A stretch of 64,000 nucleotides of DNA from Siphonodentalium dalli (lineage: Eukaryota > Mollusca > Scaphopoda > Gadilida > Siphonodentaliidae): positions 186,976,209-187,040,208 of the forward strand of contig CP136064.1 in the NCBI GenBank assembly GCA_032622095.1, written 5' to 3'. Shown here in pieces: positions 53,841-59,800 of the stretch; position 1 is the first letter of the stretch; the number at the start of each line of letters is the position of its first letter. Position numbers and translations under genes: made by a program. The notes beneath the pieces are model-generated. The model was not told the DNA's origin. It worked only from the letters and a program-made list of their open reading frames with translations, and searched no databases.

Positions 53841-56800
53841 GGACGGACGGACGGACGGACGCACGACGAGTGGTCAATCCGGACGTCGACATTATGTTTA
53901 CCATACTATGGTATGGGTAAACATAAAAACTAGAGGTGTGACTGTCCCAATGGGACTAAGGATACCCCTCGTGTTTTTAAAATACTAAGATGTTTCACAT
54001 GTCAGTAAACATTTAGTTAAAATAATAAAATAACAGATCCCATTGCAGGTGCACAAACCTAACCGTAATCTTAAACCTATTGACCGAAAATGTAGGAATA
54101 AAAGCTCGGACAAAATTATGCATTTTGCAAAAATGTTCTAAGTCGAAAAAGGGGAATAACTCCACAAAAAAGTCGGACAGACATCATAATCGCAGGTGCA
54201 CAGGTTCTCATGGTACTAAATATCAGTGCCAAGATTAAAAAACATTGACCTAAAAATGTAGAAATAAAAACTCGGACAAAATTAGGCATGTTGCAACAAA
54301 ATTTCTAAGTCGAAAAAGGGGGATAACTCCACCAAAAAATGCCAGACAGACATCATAATCGCAGGTGCACAGGTTCCCATGGTACTAAATAAAAGGGGGA
54401 ATAACTCCACCAAATCGGAAAAAGGTTCATATTATATTTTCATACAAGAATCAATATTCCATATTTGAGAGCAACCAGACAAAAATGGGTGGATTGTACC
54501 CATATTCGAACTTGATCTGTATTTCGAGCTGATAAACTCATATACCAAATTTGATTCAGATATGATCACACAAACTAAAGTTATCATCCGGAAACCAGAA
54601 ATTGACAGGATTCTAAGTCGTAAAAGGGCCATAACTCTCACAAAAATGGGCAGAGCAAACCCATATTTGAACCTGCCTGTATTTTGGGCTGATAACTAAT
54701 CATACTAAATTTGATTCAGATATGATCACACAAACTAAAGTTATCATCCGGAAACCAGAAATTGAGAGGATTCTAAGTCGAAAAAGGGCCACAACTCTCT
54801 CCGCAAAAATGGGCGGAGCAAACCCATATTCGAACTTGACCTGTATTTTGGTCTGATAAACTCACCTATGAAATTTGCTTTTGATCTAATAACCGAACTA
54901 AAGTTATCATCTGGAAACCATTTCCGGACGCACACACGGACGGACGGACGGACACCGGCTATTTTAATAGTCCCCCGAAAAAAAAAGATCTATTGTAGCA
55001 CTGGTCTATTCAATGCAGTGGTCCTATCGATCCTATCCTATCCTATTTTCAAAATCATAAAAAGTCCAAACCTATGCCGTATGATGACTTAACATTTCTA
55101 GGTTAAACTTGTTGAACAATAAATATCTAGCAACTGTTACATTTTTTAGATCAATCATCATCTAAATTAGCATCTGAAACAATGGCAAGTACAAAATGAC
55201 GTTACTAGTACCTGCTTTTGTATATGTTTCAACATATCAATACCAGTTATTTCAAGGCTTACAAATAATTGATACATACTTCAAACAACAAATTGTCAAT
55301 TTCAGAATGAAATCATATCCTTTGTTTACCTCTGCCTGTGTGAGTTTTTCTTTCTCTGCATTCAGCACTTCCTGAAGCATAACTTTAGTCAACTCATCTA
55401 AAAGCTGCAATTAAGAGGAAGATTAAAACTCACATTATTATACGAAGATAATAACAAGAACTATTCACCCTTTCACGATGGGAGAAACGCTGATGCAGCA
55501 TTAGAGATCCTGGGCCAGTGCATTCTCTTATATATGCGAGTCTCCAATAGGAAGCCTCACATATATAAGAGAATGCACTGGCTTGCAAGGTCAAGATAAA
55601 TATTGTTAGCCAATGGGAGACAATGCATTGCCACAGGTATTTCAGGAATCTCCATTCGTGGAACGGTTAACACTTAAAGGTACACAAAGTGTTCTCTAAC
55701 TCTTACAATATATATTACATTATATATCATATTCCAATAGAAAGTGAAAGTTCTAGAATATTGTTATATGAAACTTATCCAGTCTAAAAGAAAAGACATA
55801 AAATAAAATATTTTTAGAAATAAGATTGTAAAGACAACATTGTTTGTAGTGAACATGTCTGTACTTTGTAATATAATGTAATTTCATATAATTGTGGAGA
55901 AATAATTACATCCATTTCATTCTCGATAGTATTTTAACATTGGTTTCAAAAGGCTAAAGTATTTAAATAGGATAATTACATTAGGGCCGGAAGTGAACGA
56001 TGAGAGTAAGAAATTTGTCACGGCAATACACGACGTCACAATAACGTCACTATAAATATCCCAATATTTAACGATATTTCCAACTCAAAATGCACTTTGA
56101 TATATTGAACTCAGATGTAATTGTAAGTAATATTCCCGGTTTTCCAGGGTTTCTTAATAGAATTACACTGTTTAAAGGTATCAAATACTTACAAATCGTG
56201 AAGTGATTTATGAACAGTTTCTGATTTGGTATGATGCCTATAAACTGTATAATTACATTAGAAAACCGAGATTATTCCTTACAGGTACTCAATCCGATCA
56301 GACACTCCTAAATTACTATTCCTTTGGCTTCGGGGTAAACAAATATTTGATTCGAGTAGAGGAACCCACCCATCAAAGCTCAGAGTGATCAGATATCGAT
56401 TTTTGAAGTTTGTTATTTCTCAAGATCTGCAGTAATAAGTGGCCAAGAAACACGTGGTCAAATGGATGGTCTTGCGGATGAAGATGGATAACTCTAAAAT
56501 TAAGTGGTAATAATAACCACTTGATTTTAGAGTTATCCATCTTCATCCGCAAGACCGTCTGTTAGACCTCGTGTTTCCGGGTCACTTTTTACTGCAGATC
56601 TCGAGAAATAATAAACTTCAAAAATTTATATCTAATCTTTGATGGGTGGGTTCCTCGACTCGAATAAAATATTTTTACCCCCGAAGCCAAAGAAATAGTA
56701 ATTTAGGAGCGTCTGATCGGATTGAGCACCTTTAAATTAATTGACAGAATTGAAGTGATTATTACCTTGCCACCATGAAGATTTATAACTGGGTCAGAGT

Positions 56801-59800
56801 CGTCCATGCACTTGAGCAGAACTTCCTTTAGAACAGGAAGATTGTGCCTGTAATGGAAGACAATTTTAACCCTTTCTATACTACTAGTAAATCAATTCTC
56901 CCACTCAGTTAAATAAGACAGTCAATGACTGTGGAGTCGCTCACCAGACTATCGAGACTGAGAAGATTGTGACTTTAAAGTATACTGCAGTCTGTACAAT
57001 TCAACCTCTCAGTAGGGCCGTAACGATTCACAACTTCACGATTTGATTCGAATCACGATTTTTGCCTGACGATTCGATGCACATCGCGATGCAGCTACTC
57101 TGGAGTAGGACATTGGCTATATATAGGGGGTTAAATGAGTGCGGCATCAGGCCTTTGAAGTCCAGACATCAATCAGTGACTATGTGTCATCTGTCGGAGT
57201 TCTGTGTATAAGGTGTAGAAAGTCAGGTGGCGCATGCTTTGAATTGATGACCAGCATAATTTTCACGCATGTGGAGTGTTTCCCGGAAAATACATGTAGT
57301 TTCAGTTTCATTTTCCCAGTGCTATTTCTGTCAATCTGTGTATGATAGGTGGCACTGTTTTTCACCGCGCGCAAAATGGCATCTGCCAGAGTTACGTCCC
57401 ATGTATCGCATGTCTTCCAAACCCGGAAATGAGATGACTGCATTGCAGACAGTAGTAGTACTGTATTAATTTAGTACATGTAGTTCTTGATGCTATCAAC
57501 ATACCAGTAATTGCTATAAACCTAATTATATAGAAGAAAAAGGGTTAAAGGATAATACCACTGTAGAAAAGATTTTTGTGATAGGCCACACGTAACTGAA
57601 GTTGTGTCGATTCATGAGATTGAATTTTTCATTGGCCATTCTGCTCTTGTTTTATCTGTTGTTCTATCTGTCATCTGCTTTTATTACTTGAACATCCCTC
57701 TAAATGAATAATAAACTGTTCCAATGTATACTTTTATAACTGAATGGTAGAATCTATTCAGTATGGAAAGGGTTAATATAAAATAAATAATTATTATCAA
57801 AATATGAAAAAGAAGCCAAGAACATGACAACCATATCAATGAAACATTGAAGAAACAATTTGATACAAAGTTGAGTATTCTCACCTGATGATGGGGAAAT
57901 ACATCCGAGTCAGATTCTGTAACACCTGTAATGACTCAAGCCTCACAGGGATCGGTGGAATGTAGTTACCTCCCTGGAACGACCCACTCTCCTCAGATCG
58001 ATCAGCCTTCAAGGACGTCGGCTGTGGAATAATATTCTTAACACAAAGTTTTACTAGCCATGACGTTTCTTTTGCATGTGCTTGCAGCAGTGCTTCTGCG
58101 AAAATTGGAGTTTCTGATCCGGATGAGTAAGCTAGGACTGGTGTCATGAACCCGGGAGTTTGACTCTGACTGGAGGAAAGCATAAGTTTCTCATTGGACG
58201 GCCCAGCAGTAGTCCCATCGCTGCTCACTCCAGAATCACCTTCTCCCTTTTCACACATTTCAGGTAGTGTATATAATGTAGATGTCCCAACAGGAGGTTT
58301 AGGAGATTGGATTATGTAACATACTTCCATTAGCGCAGGTGACAAACCAACAATAGAACCAAAGCATGTCAGACAGGCCACTCGAATGTTAGGATCTGAA
58401 AAATTAAAATTAACTTTTAACCCTTTCATGATGCAGCATTAAAGATCATACAGGTGCCAGTGCATTATCTTATATATGCGAATCTCTCACAGGGATCCTT
58501 GCATATATAAGAGAATGCACTGGCTTAAAAGGTCAAGGTAACTATTGTTTGGCCAATGTATTCTCTTTTATATTCGAGGCTCCCTATAGGAGACATGCAT
58601 ATATATATAGAACATACTACCCGTATATTTTGTTTATGATCATTTATAAACACTTATTATAAAATTATTTTACTCCCGTAGGAACCCATCATGCCCCTGT
58701 AATCGCTCAAATTCACCACATGGCATAGGAATTTTAATCACCTGTGAATTTGTGTCAACTGGATTTGAATTGTCTAAAATGAGTGGATAACATCAAAATG
58801 TATATTTTATAACATAAAATGAACTATAACAGATAAAACACAGCACATTTTACAATGACTGAACTTCCAACATCATGATTTTGGAACTATTTTGTTGTCT
58901 GAATTATTTCTAAATATAACTGTTCTGCAGTCAAGCCGCGAAAACATGAAAACTGGTGTTTGAATTATCTGCCCGGACAAACGGCCATCAGAGGTCAATC
59001 GAGTATACCCCCATTCTCATCGAGAGTGGTGGTATAATTGGCTGAAGAAAATAGGGAGTTTGAATCATGCTGAATTTGGAAAAGTGGTAGGATAAATCAA
59101 ACTCAGAATGACGGGAGTAATAAAGTATTGTTACCATTATTAAAGATCAATATCTCAATGTATATGCATCACTCATATAACCAAGTTTGGTATGGAAACT
59201 TCCATTGATGTAGCAATTTGCGTAAGCTTCTATGTAACCTATGGGTTATCAGAACATATTCCAGGGGAACAAACTGCGGGTTACCTAAGCATTAAACCGG
59301 GGGATTGAAAAATAGGTTAATACGCAAAATTTGAAATGTGCTGGCCTGAAAATCTGAGGATATATTCTGTGCTCACCTCTGTGACTAATAAAGTGCCTGA
59401 CATATCTGATTACTTTACTTAGCAATCCATGCTTCAATCTTTGGTAAGGAACACAGGCTATCAATGTTCCTAAACACTGAAATGGAAAGCATTAATGAAA
59501 TTTACAGTTCATTACAGGCAGCAAACCCATTAAATTATAACAATATGGCAGCCATAAGCTTATAGATATTCTCTTTGAGTTAACACCTCTTTTGACGCAT
59601 CAAAGTTCCAGAGCTTTCAGCTGTACAGCCTTCGTCAGGTACAAGAATGAATAATCACCAAACAAAAACAGTACCAGTTTAATATACACTCAATATTATT
59701 TACTGCATTACTACAACGTATCCTGTTGACTTAAAAAGTAAGTTAGCTGACATAAAATATGGCACCAAAATATAAATAAAAAATATTAAATTTGAACATC

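Noticed and set aside
53320-53864. 114- and 86-codon minus-strand frames
   Set aside because: Tandem-repeat artefacts; the peptide repeats with the DNA unit, and the end is microsatellite-coded.
57139-57469. Possible hAT transposase start near 57376 (MASARVTSHVSHV)
   Set aside because: It stops after 12 codons, no zinc finger or dimerisation motif follows, and only a hAT-like end fragment is nearby.
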